A DNA stretch of 64,000 bases from Flavobacterium lotistagni (GCF_011392125.1 NZ_JAAJBU010000001.1:434001-498000), one strand, 5' to 3'; shown: positions 27,664 through 35,607, counted from the stretch's first letter. Notes: generated by a model not told the origin, from the sequence alone. Program-made: numbers and translations.

Positions 27664-28662
27664 TTATTGTTTGTCGTACGCCCATTTGAGGTAAATCGAA
27701 CCCCAAGTAAATCCGCCGCCAAAAGCAGCAAAAATAAGATTGTCGCCTTTTTTGAATTTATGCTCAAAATCATTCATGAGCAAAGGCAAAGTGCCTGAAG
27801 TGGTGTTTCCGTATTTCTCGATATTAATCAATACCTTGCTTTCGTCGAGTTCCATTCTGGCCGCAGTAGCGTCGATGATTCTGCGGTTGGCTTGATGGGC
27901 TAATAGCCAATCTACAGTGTCTTTGGTCAAGTTATTTCTTTGCATGATTTTCTCACTCACATCGGCCATTCCAGTTACAGCATATTTAAACACGGTTTTA
28001 CCATCCTGAAAAACGTAATGCTGACGGTTTTCAACTGTTTCTTTAGAAGCTGGAAGCATAGATCCGCCAGCATCAATCTTAAGATACTCACGACCAATAC
28101 CATCGCTTCTTAAGTATTCATCCTGAAAACCAAGACCTTCGTAGTTTGGCTCAAAAAGTACAGCTCCAGCTCCATCGCCAAAAATAATGCAAGTCGCACG
28201 GTCAGTATAATCGATAATCGATGACATCTTATCGGCACCTATTAAAAGCACCTTTTTGTAACGCCCAGATTGAATGTACGCTGAAGCCGCAGACATTCCA
28301 TACAAAAATCCGGAACAGGCAGCTTGGATATCAAAAGCAAATGCATTAACCGCTCCGATTTGAGTAGCCACATAGACGGAAGTTGCTGCAACGGGCATAT
28401 CAGGCGTTGTGGTAGAAACCAGTACAGCATCGATTTCTGCAGGGTCGACTCCGCTTTTTCGAATTAATTCTTCGGCAGCCTTGATACACATGTAGGAAGT
28501 GCCCAGCTTGTCGCCTTTGAGGATTCTTCTTTCTTTGATTCCCGTTCGGGTAGTGATCCATTCGTCATTGGTATCAACGAGGGTTTCCAGAATTTGATTA
28601 GTGAGCACATAATCCGGAACATAAGCGCCAACAGCGGTAATAGCGGCCGTAATTGTATTCAT
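27664..28662 (-). CDS. fabH: Beta-ketoacyl-ACP synthase III
   Basis: A 332-residue condensing enzyme that starts fatty acid synthesis by joining acetyl-CoA and malonyl-ACP. The catalytic triad is visible: Cys116 in AACSGF, His in LAHQANRRI, and Asn in YGNTTSGTLP. The C-terminal FGGGFTWGS motif is standard. It follows rpmF, as in many bacteria, but a terminator-like hairpin (28774-28801) lies between them, so it may be partly uncoupled. Confidence 0.96.
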   Translation of the reverse strand: MNTITAAITAVGAYVPDYVLTNQILETLVDTNDEWITTRTGIKERRILKGDKLGTSYMCIKAAEELIRKSGVDPAEIDAVLVSTTTPDMPVAATSVYVATQIGAVNAFAFDIQAACSGFLYGMSAASAYIQSGRYKKVLLIGADKMSSIIDYTDRATCIIFGDGAGAVLFEPNYEGLGFQDEYLRSDGIGREYLKIDAGGSMLPASKETVENRQHYVFQDGKTVFKYAVTGMADVSEKIMQRNNLTKDTVDWLLAHQANRRIIDATAARMELDESKVLINIEKYGNTTSGTLPLLMNDFEHKFKKGDNLIFAAFGGGFTWGSIYLKWAYDKQ

Positions 28663-28773
28663 AAGTCTCGATTAATTTATTAAATGCACTGAATTTAATA
28701 AAGGGTGGAAATTACAAAAAATAATAAAACAAAGCCTTTTTTGGGATGGGCTTATTTCTAATAAATATAAACA

Positions 28774-28801
28774 ACAAAAAACTCCCACATTTGGTGAGAG
28801 T
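28774..28801 (-). terminator. Terminator or attenuator between rpmF and fabH
   Basis: On the minus strand, ACTCTCAC pairs with GTGGGAGT (one T-G wobble) over a 5-nt loop and is followed by TTTTTGTT. It would end part of the yceD-rpmF transcripts before fabH. Confidence 0.75.
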
Positions 28802-28825
28802 TCAGTTGTAATTCATGGGATTTAA

Positions 28826-29023
28826 TTACGCAAGCGCAACCGGCGATTTGTCAATCACTACTTGGCCTCTGTAGTACATTTTGCCTTCATGCCAGTACGC
28901 TCTGTGGTACAAATGCGCTTCTCCAGTTACTGGGCAAGTAGCAATTTGAGCTACGGTTGCTTTGTAATGCGTTCTTCTTTTATCTCTTCTGGTTTTGGAG
29001 ACTTTTCTCTTAGGATGTGCCAT
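28826..29023 (-). CDS. rpmF: 50S ribosomal protein L32
   Basis: A 65-residue basic ribosomal protein. The N-terminus [19 protein letters not shown] is diagnostic of L32. The usual zinc ribbon is reduced here: only one Cys ([13 protein letters not shown]) remains, a form I take to be the zinc-independent type. Located 9 nt after yceD, the conserved pairing. Confidence 0.96.
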   Translation of the reverse strand: MAHPKRKVSKTRRDKRRTHYKATVAQIATCPVTGEAHLYHRAYWHEGKMYYRGQVVIDKSPVALA

Positions 29024-29032
29024 TTTACTGTA

Positions 29033-29572
29033 TTATTTATCCGTTAATAGTTTCTTTAGTTGGTCCCAGCGCGGGTCCGTTTCTTCTTCTTTTATTTGTT
29101 GCTTCTGATGATTAACGGATAGTTCCTTTAATTTATCAAGAGCAGGTGTTTGCAATGTGCCGTCTTTAATCCCCGGATGTACTTTTTTGCTTGGAACCGA
29201 CAATACGATCATTTCGTAAATGTATTGTTTGATATCGATTTGATATTCTCCGTGCGGCAAAATCAGCAATTCTTCGTTGTCGTTGTTGAACTGCTCTCCG
29301 AACTGCACTACCAGCCTGATTTTCCCTTTGATAGGTAAATCAAAAAGCTCTCCGGTCAAGTCACAAGGCACTTTTACAGTTCCTTGGTGCTTGAAGCCAA
29401 GCTCCATCAGCGTGGTTTTTTTCTCCAGAGTTATGTTGACTTTGATTTGAGAATCTTCAAATTCATCATAATCAAAATCCTCAAAGAACGATTGGCTAAT
29501 TTGATATTCAAATTGATGCTTGCCCAACTTCAATCCCACAAATGGAATTAAAAATTCATTTAACTGCTTCAT
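29033..29572 (-). CDS. DUF177 (YceD) family protein
   Basis: A 179-residue protein that precedes rpmF in many bacteria. It has the DUF177 core around VPCDLTGELFDLPI and the acidic NNDNEELLILPHGEYQIDIKQYIYEMIVLSVPSK segment split across the middle. YceD proteins are implicated in 23S rRNA accumulation. Residue positions of the core are about 65-140. The promoter at 29607-29634 starts this gene and rpmF. Confidence 0.88.
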   Translation of the reverse strand: MKQLNEFLIPFVGLKLGKHQFEYQISQSFFEDFDYDEFEDSQIKVNITLEKKTTLMELGFKHQGTVKVPCDLTGELFDLPIKGKIRLVVQFGEQFNNDNEELLILPHGEYQIDIKQYIYEMIVLSVPSKKVHPGIKDGTLQTPALDKLKELSVNHQKQQIKEEETDPRWDQLKKLLTDK

Positions 29573-29606
29573 TACAACAACAATTTGACCGAGCGATTCG
29601 GGAGCG

Positions 29607-29634
29607 CAAAGATATAAAATAATTGAACATTCAA
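29607..29634 (-). promoter_or_regulatory. Promoter for yceD-rpmF (fatty-acid cluster)
   Basis: Minus-strand TTG (29634-29632), 17 nt, TATCTTTG (29614-29607): an exact -7 box with acceptable spacing, 35 nt before the yceD start. Confidence 0.65.
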
Positions 29635-29653
29635 AACTCTTGAATGATTTTTT

Positions 29654-30715
29654 TTAGCGATTATTTTTCTCGAGCTGTTTTTCCTTAATTTTCATCGGAT
29701 TTCGGCTAATCTCCTGATGCTGAATCCTAGAATGAAACACATCGATCGCCAGGTAAACCGCTTCTTTGAACGAATTGTGGTCTGCCATTCCTTTTCCTGC
29801 AATATCGTAGGCCGTTCCATGATCGGGTGAAGTCCTGATTTTATCGAGCCCGGCGGTATAATTCACCCCTTTGCCAAACGACAAGGTTTTAAAAGGAATT
29901 AAGCCTTGGTCATGATAAGCCGCAATGACCGCGTCGAACTTTTCATATTGATTGCTTCCGAAAAACCCATCCGCTGGAAAAGGCCCAAAAACCAGACTGC
30001 CTTTGGAAAACAAATCGCGAATGACCGGCATCATCACCTCAACTTCTTCCTTGCCAATCACACCATTGTCGCCACTGTGCGGATTGAGCCCTAACACAGC
30101 AATTTTAGGTTTGTTGATACCAAAATCCTGAACAAGCGTTTGGCGAACCGTTTCTATTTTCTTTCTGATGAGCTCTGGCGTAAGTTGTTTGGCAACTTCA
30201 TTCACCGGAACATGATCGGTAAGCAATCCGACGCGAAGATTGTCCTGCACCATGAGCATAAGCGCATTGCCTTCGAGTTCCTGATTTAAATAATCTGTAT
30301 GCCCAGGAAACTTGAACTCTTCAGATTGTATGTTGTATTTATTGATGGGTGCGGTAACTAAAACATCGACTAAACCTTCTTTTAAGGCTTGGGTTGCCGC
30401 TGTGAAAGATTTGATGGCATACTTTCCGACATTTTCATCATTGACCCCAAAATTCAACTCAACGCTTTCTTTCCAAAGGTTCAGCACGTTGATTTTTCCG
30501 GGAACGATTTGGCTGAGTTGGTCGATTCCGTGAAGCATCGAAGTAGATTCGAACGTTTTTTTGACAAACGACAAGATCTTGACATTGGCAAAAATAACCG
30601 GCGTACAGCATTCCAGCATCCGAGAATCTTCGAAAGTTTTCAGAACGACTTCGCTCCCGATTCCGTTCAAATCCCCGATAGAAATTCCGACGATGATATT
30701 TTCTGCTCTTTTCAT
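29654..30715 (-). CDS. pdxA: 4-hydroxythreonine-4-phosphate dehydrogenase
   Basis: A 353-residue metal-dependent dehydrogenase in pyridoxal 5'-phosphate synthesis. It starts with IVGISIGDLNGIGSEVVLKT, has the metal-site segments FPGHTDYL, LNPHSGDNG and AAYHDQGLIPFK, and ends with a variable basic tail. Upstream of yceD on the same strand with an 81-bp gap that carries a separate promoter. It is divergent from ribE, and their promoter boxes sit side by side. Confidence 0.95.
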   Translation of the reverse strand: MKRAENIIVGISIGDLNGIGSEVVLKTFEDSRMLECCTPVIFANVKILSFVKKTFESTSMLHGIDQLSQIVPGKINVLNLWKESVELNFGVNDENVGKYAIKSFTAATQALKEGLVDVLVTAPINKYNIQSEEFKFPGHTDYLNQELEGNALMLMVQDNLRVGLLTDHVPVNEVAKQLTPELIRKKIETVRQTLVQDFGINKPKIAVLGLNPHSGDNGVIGKEEVEVMMPVIRDLFSKGSLVFGPFPADGFFGSNQYEKFDAVIAAYHDQGLIPFKTLSFGKGVNYTAGLDKIRTSPDHGTAYDIAGKGMADHNSFKEAVYLAIDVFHSRIQHQEISRNPMKIKEKQLEKNNR

Positions 30716-30735
30716 GCGCTGTGGTTATTTATTGC

Positions 30736-30743
30736 TAATTTTG
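30736..30743 (+). promoter_or_regulatory. Promoter -7 element for ribE
   Basis: TAATTTTG matches TAnnTTTG, 29 nt before the ribE ATG. The opposing pdxA -7 box lies only 5 bp away. Confidence 0.55.
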
Positions 30744-30748
30744 ACGGG

Positions 30749-30756
30749 CAAATTTA
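30749..30756 (-). promoter_or_regulatory. Promoter -7 element for pdxA
   Basis: Minus-strand TAAATTTG matches TAnnTTTG, about 33 nt before the pdxA start codon. It partly covers the ribE initiation region. Confidence 0.55.
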
Positions 30757-30772
30757 GTAAAATAAAACCAGA

Positions 30773-31363
30773 ATGTTTACAGGAATTATCGAAACCCTTG
30801 GCTCCATTGAAGAGATCAAAAAAAAGGGGCAAAATCTTGACTTTACGATAGCTTCCGGCTTAACTGGCGAGCTCAAGATAGACCAAAGCGTGGCACATAA
30901 CGGGGTTTGTCTTACCGTCGTTGCCATTAAGGAAGACCACTATACGGTTACGGCCATTCACGAAACCATTTTGAAAACCAACCTAAGCGATTGGAAAACG
31001 GGTGAAGTAGTAAATTTAGAACGAGCGATGAAACTCGGCGATCGGCTCGACGGGCATATCGTGCAAGGGCACGTAGATCAAACCGGAACCTGCAAAAGTA
31101 TCGTCTCGGCTGAGGGAAGTTGGTATTTTACTTTTGAGTATAATCAGGGACAACAAAACATTACTATAGAGAAAGGGTCGATTACTGTGAATGGAGTTAG
31201 CCTGACAGTAGTAGATTCTAAAGCCAACGAGTTCAGTGTGGCGATTATACCCTATACTTTTGAACATACCAATTTTAAAAACCTGCAAATCGGTTCGCGG
31301 GTAAATTTAGAATTTGATGTGATTGGGAAATATGTGGCCCGATTGCACCAACTGCGCCAGTAA
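30773..31363 (+). CDS. ribE: Riboflavin synthase, alpha subunit
   Basis: A 196-residue protein with two tandem lumazine-binding domains. Each begins with the expected motif: MFTGIIETLGSIEEI at residue 1 and the second around GHIVQGHVDQTG near residue 95. Both have SVAHNGVCLTV or SITVNGVSLTV cores. It dismutates 6,7-dimethyl-8-ribityllumazine into riboflavin. No riboswitch is seen upstream, where the gap is only 57 bp. Confidence 0.96.
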   Translation: MFTGIIETLGSIEEIKKKGQNLDFTIASGLTGELKIDQSVAHNGVCLTVVAIKEDHYTVTAIHETILKTNLSDWKTGEVVNLERAMKLGDRLDGHIVQGHVDQTGTCKSIVSAEGSWYFTFEYNQGQQNITIEKGSITVNGVSLTVVDSKANEFSVAIIPYTFEHTNFKNLQIGSRVNLEFDVIGKYVARLHQLRQ

Positions 31364-31377
31364 ATACCTATAAAAAG

Positions 31378-31408
31378 AAAAAATCCGGTGTTATACCGGA
31401 TTTTTTTT
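31378..31408. terminator. Bidirectional terminator between ribE and PID-CTERM-like gene
   Basis: AAAAAATCCGGT / ACCGGATTTTTT is a perfect 12-bp stem with a GTTAT loop. The stop codon of the minus-strand gene lies in the loop. Confidence 0.88.
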
Positions 31409-31597
31409 ATGTTGTATGCGTTGATTGACTTTGTATAGACCGTATCCCAGAGCTGCCACTAATAGCAAAATGACACCACCGTCAATAGGAAGACCCGGTG
31501 GCGGAACTCCTGGCGGCGGTGGACCTTGTGGCGCTGCTGTAGCGTGAGCTCCGATAAGGAATATAATACTTAAAAATATTGCTGGGACAATTTTCAT
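31391..31597 (-). CDS. PID-CTERM-like small membrane protein
   Basis: A 68-residue protein: a signal peptide (1-22), a Pro/Gly linker (QGPPPPGVPPPGLP), then PIDGGVILLLVAALGYGLYK and a basic tail. The P-I-D-G-G motif before a single membrane helix and Lys/Arg end matches what I recall as the flavobacterial PID-CTERM protein-sorting signal. Almost nothing lies between signal peptide and sorting tail, so it is a minimal substrate. Its stop codon is inside a terminator loop, and its promoter predicts a nearly leaderless mRNA. Confidence 0.75.
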   Translation of the reverse strand: MKIVPAIFLSIIFLIGAHATAAPQGPPPPGVPPPGLPIDGGVILLLVAALGYGLYKVNQRIQHKKNPV

Positions 31598-31603
31598 AGG
31601 TCG

Positions 31604-31632
31604 TAAAAGTAAATAAAAATTCCTTTCGTCAA
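31604..31632 (-). promoter_or_regulatory. Promoter for PID-CTERM-like gene
   Basis: Minus-strand TTG (31632-31630), 18 nt, TACTTTTA (31611-31604), one mismatch from consensus. The -7 box ends 6 nt before the ATG at 31597, predicting an mRNA with little or no leader. Confidence 0.5.
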
Positions 31633-31754
31633 AATTTTTTTCTCTTAATATTCAAAAACTCCCCATTGAGTACTAGAGGCTTTCCTATTTCTTAACTTTA
31701 AAATAATATTGAACTCAAATCCTCATCGTAAAAAGACCGATCATCTGAGTATCG

Positions 31755-31773
31755 AAAAAAAAGACCTTCGTCT
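31755..31773 (-). terminator. Weak terminator-like hairpin after the tRNA
   Basis: On the minus strand AGAC-GAAG-GTCT is followed by eight Ts, 18 nt after the tRNA 3' end. The stem is only 4 bp. Confidence 0.4.
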
Positions 31774-31790
31774 GAAAGCCTTATTTTTTG

Positions 31791-31864
31791 TGGTCCCACT
31801 TGGAATCGAACCAAGCACCTACTGATTATGAGTCAGTTGCTCTAACCGAATGAGCTATAGGACC
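31791..31864 (-). tRNA. tRNA with CAT anticodon (elongator Met or Ile2)
   Basis: A 74-nt cloverleaf on the minus strand. The acceptor stem GGTCC(T) pairs with GGGACC, leaving discriminator A; the 3' CCA is not encoded. The D arm is AGCTCATTCGGTTAGAGC, the anticodon stem ACTGA/TCAGT encloses loop CTCATAA (anticodon complement at 31828-31830), and the T arm is CTTGGTTCGATTCCAAG. CAT can belong to elongator Met or to an Ile tRNA with lysidine; sequence alone does not settle it here, though the elongator is more likely. The initiator is excluded by the paired first base pair. Confidence 0.92.
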
Positions 31865-32017
31865 AAACTGCTTTGGGCAGCACTAAAAAGCGATTGATTG
31901 TTCAAGGCGCTGTTTAGATTGAGGTTGCAATATTAGCACTAATTTTCATTCGCACCAAATAGAATTGTTGACTTGTTGCATTTTATCTATTAAGCAACCC
32001 AAACAGAGTAGCTCTTA

Positions 32018-32419
32018 TTATTGTATGTCCTGACAAAGTTCAATCAAAACACCATTGGTGGACTTCGGATGCAGAAAAGCTACAAGTTTATTGTCTGCAC
32101 CTTTTTTGGGAGTTTCGTTGAGCACGATAAAGCCCTCGTCTTGCAATCGTTTGATTTCTGCGTGAATGTCTGCGACGTCGAAAGCGATATGATGGATGCC
32201 TTCGCCTTTCTTTTCGATGAATTTAGCAATTGGACTTTCCGGATTGGTGGCGACCAAAAGCTCTATTTTATTGGGTCCGTTTTGGAAAAAGGAAGTCAAC
32301 ACACCTTCGCTCTCCACGGCTTCAGATTTGTATGGCGGCGCGCCAAAGAGTTTTTCGAAAATGTTGTTGGATACTTCCAGGTCTTTGACAGCGATGCCGA
32401 TGTGTTCTATTTTTCTCAT
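32018..32419 (-). CDS. mce: Methylmalonyl-CoA epimerase
   Basis: A 133-residue glyoxalase-fold protein. It has KIEHIGIAVKDLE at the N-terminus, EGIHHIAFDVADI in the middle, and a C-terminal LIELCQ, giving the His/Gln/His/Glu metal set of the family. It interconverts the methylmalonyl-CoA epimers for succinyl-CoA-propionyl-CoA conversion. I start at ATG 32419 because the upstream frame is made of the TGAGTGCC tandem repeat. A -7 box at 32487 puts that repeat in the mRNA leader. Confidence 0.92.
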   Translation of the reverse strand: MRKIEHIGIAVKDLEVSNNIFEKLFGAPPYKSEAVESEGVLTSFFQNGPNKIELLVATNPESPIAKFIEKKGEGIHHIAFDVADIHAEIKRLQDEGFIVLNETPKKGADNKLVAFLHPKSTNGVLIELCQDIQ

Positions 32420-32421
32420 TT

Positions 32422-32457
32422 TGAGTGCCTGAGTGCCTGAGTGTCTGAGTGTCTGAG
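32422..32457. repeat. TGAGTGCC tandem array, mce leader
   Basis: Four and a half 8-bp units (TGAGTGCC twice, TGAGTGTC twice, then TGAG) directly upstream of the mce start codon. Related arrays occur at 38889, 40982 and 41185. Confidence 0.85.
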
Positions 32458-32486
32458 ACACCCCGTATTCAGACTGGTTGATGGGT

Positions 32487-32494
32487 CAAATATA
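32487..32494 (-). promoter_or_regulatory. Promoter -7 element for mce
   Basis: Minus-strand TATATTTG matches TAnnTTTG and lies 68 nt upstream of the mce ATG, so the tandem array falls in the transcribed leader. Confidence 0.45.
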
Positions 32495-32545
32495 GGGATT
32501 TTTCGTTTTTGTGGTGGAAACAGAAGCCCTAACCTTCCGAAAAAA

Positions 32546-32630
32546 CCTAGCCCGGATAGCAGCGGCATCCTTTCGCGGCGCGCAGCAGAGCGGAAGATAT
32601 AGCGAATAGCCGGAAACAGCTTCTAAAAAA
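32546..32630. repeat. Intergenic hairpin repeat, copy B
   Basis: Left arm CCTAGCCCGGATAGCAGCGG, GC-rich tip, right arm TATAGCGAATAGCCGGAAAC then AGCTTCTAAAAAA. Inner arms ATCCTTTCGC / GCGGAAGAT pair. The 3' end is nearly identical to copy D at 63534. It directly precedes rbfA. Confidence 0.65.
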
Positions 32631-32655
32631 CTTAGTGCCTCAGCACCTTTTTCAT

Positions 32656-32663
32656 TACTTTTG
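32656..32663 (+). promoter_or_regulatory. Promoter -7 element for rbfA
   Basis: TACTTTTG matches TAnnTTTG and ends 4 nt before the ATG at 32668. Transcription would start at the start codon, giving a leaderless mRNA. Confidence 0.55.
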
Positions 32664-32667
32664 CTCC

Positions 32668-33060
32668 ATGGAAACTAACAGACAGAAAAAAATTGGCGGC
32701 GTGATACAGAAAGACCTTGTGGATATTTTGCAAGGAGAAGTCCGTAAGAACCATATTCAGAACCTCGTAATTTCGGTTTCAAAAGTAAGTGTCACCACGG
32801 ATTTGTCGGTCGCTACGGTATATTTGAGCATCTTCCCGCAGGAAAAAGCAGCAGAAACTTTGGCGGCAATCAAGTCGAACACACCGCTGATCAAACACGA
32901 TTTGGCCCAGCGCGTAAAATTGCAACTGCGCAAAGTGCCCAACCTGACTTTCTTTATTGATGATTCGTTGGACTATATCGAGAAAATCGACAACGCCTTA
33001 TCGGCCAAAGAAAACCCTATCGAGAACCGCGATTTGCTCGAACGACGCAGAAAAGCCTAA
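32668..33060 (+). CDS. rbfA: 30S ribosome-binding factor A
   Basis: A 130-residue KH-like factor needed for late maturation of the 16S rRNA 5' end and cold adaptation. It begins RQKKIGGVIQKDLVDILQ and has the SVTTDLSVATVYLSIF and LRKVPNLTFFIDDSLDYIEKI core elements of RbfA. ATG 32668 is chosen over an earlier in-frame codon because the -7 box sits immediately before it. The ABC permease gene begins with GTG directly after the stop codon. Confidence 0.95.
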   Translation: METNRQKKIGGVIQKDLVDILQGEVRKNHIQNLVISVSKVSVTTDLSVATVYLSIFPQEKAAETLAAIKSNTPLIKHDLAQRVKLQLRKVPNLTFFIDDSLDYIEKIDNALSAKENPIENRDLLERRRKA

Positions 33061-34266
33061 GTGAATTTCCCGCTTTACATAGCCAAACGATACCTTCGGA
33101 GCGCGAGCAAAAACAACGCGATCAACATCATCAATGGCATCGCTTCAGTCGGGATTATTGTCGGGGCGATGGCGCTTTTCGTGGTGCTTTCGGTGTTTAG
33201 CGGACTCAAGGATTTCAGCCTTTCGTTTAGCAATGCCTTTGATCCGGATTTGAAAATGAGCAGCGTTTTGGGCAAATCTTTTCAGGTCACGCCCGAACAG
33301 GAAGCGCAAATCAAAAAAATCAATGGTATTGCCGCGAGCAGTAAAGTGATCGAGGAACGCGTACTATTTCTATTCGACGGCAAAGAACAAGTAACTTATC
33401 TTAAAGGTGTGGATTCGGTTTTTAGCCAAGTGAATCCGGTACAGCAAAGCATTTTTCAAGGGCAATGGTTTGAACCTAACACCAATCAGGTGGTCGTCGG
33501 CTACGGCATCAGCCAGAAATTGTCGCTCGGTTTGTTTGATTTCAACCATCCGTTTGAAGTGTTTGTCCCGAAAGCCGGCAAAGGCGCTATTGAAAACCCC
33601 GAGAGCGCTTTTAATCAATGCAAACTGGCTCCGGTCGGGATTTATGCCATCAGCGAAGATTTAGACTCGAAGTACGTTTTCGCAGATTTAGGCCTAGCCC
33701 AAGCTTTGCTGGAATTCAAACCCAACCAGATTTCGGCCTTTGAGTTCAAATTGAAAGCAGGCGCCGACCAAAGCGCCGTGATGGGTGAACTGCAAAAAAT
33801 CATGGGACAAAAAATCACGGTGAAAACCCGCGCCCAACTCAACGATAGCCTTTATAAAATGCTTAACACCGAAAACATCGCGGTGTATTTGATTTTTACT
33901 TTAGTAATCATTGTAGCGTTGTTCAACTTAATTGGTGCGTTGATTATGATGATTCTCGACAAAAAAAGCAACCTAAAAACCTTGCTCAATATCGGGGCAG
34001 AAGTGGCCGATTTGCGGAGAATATTTTTGCTCCAAGGCACGCTGTTATCGGTCATCGGCGGATTGATTGGCCTTGGATTGGGGATTGTCGTGGTATTGTT
34101 GCAACAACGTTTTCAGGTTATTATGATCACTCCGACGCTCGCTTATCCGGTGGTGTTTTCGCTTGAAAATGTATTGATTGTGCTAGCAACGATAGTGCTT
34201 TTGGGCGTGTTGGCCTCTTGGATTGCTTCGAGCCGCGTGACTAAAAAATTGTTGGAAACTTTCTAG
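33061..34266 (+). CDS. LolC/LolE-type ABC transporter permease
   Basis: A 401-residue inner-membrane permease. The start is a GTG directly following the rbfA TAA. An N-terminal helix (about 25-50: GIASVGIIVGAMALFVVLSVFSG) precedes a large periplasmic MacB-like domain (about 55-265), then an FtsX domain with three helices (about 275-395). This is the layout of LolC/E, which release lipoproteins from the inner membrane. The cognate ATPase LolD is not in the window. The rbfA neighbour is a conserved flavobacterial arrangement as far as I recall. Confidence 0.88.
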   Translation: MNFPLYIAKRYLRSASKNNAINIINGIASVGIIVGAMALFVVLSVFSGLKDFSLSFSNAFDPDLKMSSVLGKSFQVTPEQEAQIKKINGIAASSKVIEERVLFLFDGKEQVTYLKGVDSVFSQVNPVQQSIFQGQWFEPNTNQVVVGYGISQKLSLGLFDFNHPFEVFVPKAGKGAIENPESAFNQCKLAPVGIYAISEDLDSKYVFADLGLAQALLEFKPNQISAFEFKLKAGADQSAVMGELQKIMGQKITVKTRAQLNDSLYKMLNTENIAVYLIFTLVIIVALFNLIGALIMMILDKKSNLKTLLNIGAEVADLRRIFLLQGTLLSVIGGLIGLGLGIVVVLLQQRFQVIMITPTLAYPVVFSLENVLIVLATIVLLGVLASWIASSRVTKKLLETF

Positions 34267-34296
34267 TATTGTACCTTAACTAAAGTGTTAAAGAAA

Positions 34297-34548
34297 ATGG
34301 AATCTAAAAACCTATCCGAACTCAACGATCAAGAGCTCTTGCAGGAATATAAAAAAATCAAAACAGCTTCAATCACAACCGCTTTGTTTATTGGCTTTCT
34401 GATTGGAATCGTTGTTTATAGTGTTGTGAAACACACTTGGGGATTATTCACTTTGATACCGTTGTTCATCGCTTATAAACTGACCCAGAAACCTCAGCAC
34501 AATTTGCAAGAAGTGGAGCAACTTTTAAAAGAGAGAAAACTGAAATAG
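34297..34548 (+). CDS. Hypothetical two-helix membrane protein
   Basis: An 83-residue protein starting at ATG 34297. The N-terminal part is helical and polar (LSELNDQELLQEYKKIK). Two adjacent membrane helices follow (TTALFIGFLIGIVVYSVV and GLFTLIPLFIAYKL), and a Gln/Glu/Lys-rich tail ends it. I recognise the type as a common flavobacterial small membrane protein without known function. It is convergent with dusB, whose stop is 3 nt away. Confidence 0.72.
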   Translation: MESKNLSELNDQELLQEYKKIKTASITTALFIGFLIGIVVYSVVKHTWGLFTLIPLFIAYKLTQKPQHNLQEVEQLLKERKLK

Positions 34549-34551
34549 CTC

Positions 34552-35544
34552 TTAGGAAATTTCCATTCCGCTAAATTTCTCCAGCACAGCTTCAAACGCT
34601 TGAAAAATCGGTTCTGGTTCGTCGCTAGTCACCATGCGCGTGCGGTATTCTTTGAAGTTCGGAATGCCTTTGAAATAATTGGTGTAGTGTCTGCGGGTTT
34701 CGACAATTCCGGTATGTTTGCCTTTCCATTCCATGGCCCAAATCAAGTGATTTCTGGCGGCTTCCACGCGGTCTTCGATAGTAGGTTTTGGTAAATGTGC
34801 TCCTGTTTTTGCGTAGTGTTTGATTTCGTTGAAAATCCACGGATAACCTATTGCCGCGCGGCCAATCATAATGCCGTCGACTCCGTAGCGGTTTTTATAT
34901 TCGAGTGCTTTTTCGACCGAATCAACATCGCCGTTCCCGAAGATAGGCATCGTAATACGCGGATTGTTTTTCACGCGCGCGATGTGCGACCAATCGGCTT
35001 CTCCTTTATATAATTGCGCACGCGTTCTTCCGTGAATCGATAGCGCTTGAACGCCAATATCCTGCAACCTTTCAGCTACCTCGTCGATGTTGATCATGTG
35101 CTCGTCCCAGCCCAAACGCGTTTTGACCGTGACCGGTAAATCGGTACTTCGAATCACCGCTTTGGTGAGTTTGACCATCAAATCGACATCTTTCAAAACT
35201 GCTGCGCCGGCACCTTTGCAAACTACCTTCTTGACCGGACAACCAAAGTTGATATCAATCAAATCAGGGTTTACCGTAGAAACAATTTTAGAAGACAGTG
35301 CCATCGCTTCTTCGTCGCCACCAAAAATTTGAATGCCGACCGGGCGCTCATAATCAAAAATGTCGAGTTTTTGCCTGCTTTTAATTGCATCGCGAATGAG
35401 CCCTTCAGAAGAAATGAACTCGCTGAACATCAAATCGGCGCCATGCATTTTACACAACCTGCGAAACGGCGGATCGCTCACATCTTCCATAGGAGCAAGC
35501 AATAGCGGGAAATCGGGTAGTTCTATGTTTCCTATTTTGACCAT
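34552..35544 (-). CDS. dusB: tRNA-dihydrouridine synthase (DusB type)
   Basis: A 330-residue FMN enzyme that reduces specific uridines in tRNA. LAPMEDVSDPPFRRLC is the FMN-binding start, Cys102 in DINFGCPVKKV is the expected catalytic Cys, and SIHGRTRAQLYKG and GNGDVDS follow. ATG 35544 is preferred; it lies 28 nt after an exact -7 box (35572-35579). It is transcribed away from the AraC-type regulator. Confidence 0.94.
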   Translation of the reverse strand: MVKIGNIELPDFPLLLAPMEDVSDPPFRRLCKMHGADLMFSEFISSEGLIRDAIKSRQKLDIFDYERPVGIQIFGGDEEAMALSSKIVSTVNPDLIDINFGCPVKKVVCKGAGAAVLKDVDLMVKLTKAVIRSTDLPVTVKTRLGWDEHMINIDEVAERLQDIGVQALSIHGRTRAQLYKGEADWSHIARVKNNPRITMPIFGNGDVDSVEKALEYKNRYGVDGIMIGRAAIGYPWIFNEIKHYAKTGAHLPKPTIEDRVEAARNHLIWAMEWKGKHTGIVETRRHYTNYFKGIPNFKEYRTRMVTSDEPEPIFQAFEAVLEKFSGMEIS

Positions 35545-35571
35545 TCGGCAACAGATTTCGAATTCAAGAGG

Positions 35572-35579
35572 CAAAAGTA
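35572..35579 (-). promoter_or_regulatory. Promoter -7 element for dusB
   Basis: Minus-strand TACTTTTG matches TAnnTTTG, 27 nt before the chosen dusB start; it supports the shorter start. Confidence 0.5.
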
Positions 35580-35607
35580 AACATTTTTTAGCGTTGGTTT
35601 CTCAGGT

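Noticed and set aside
30716..30772. FMN riboswitch upstream of ribE
   Set aside because: The gap is only 57 bp, too short for the conserved riboswitch, and is filled by the two promoters.
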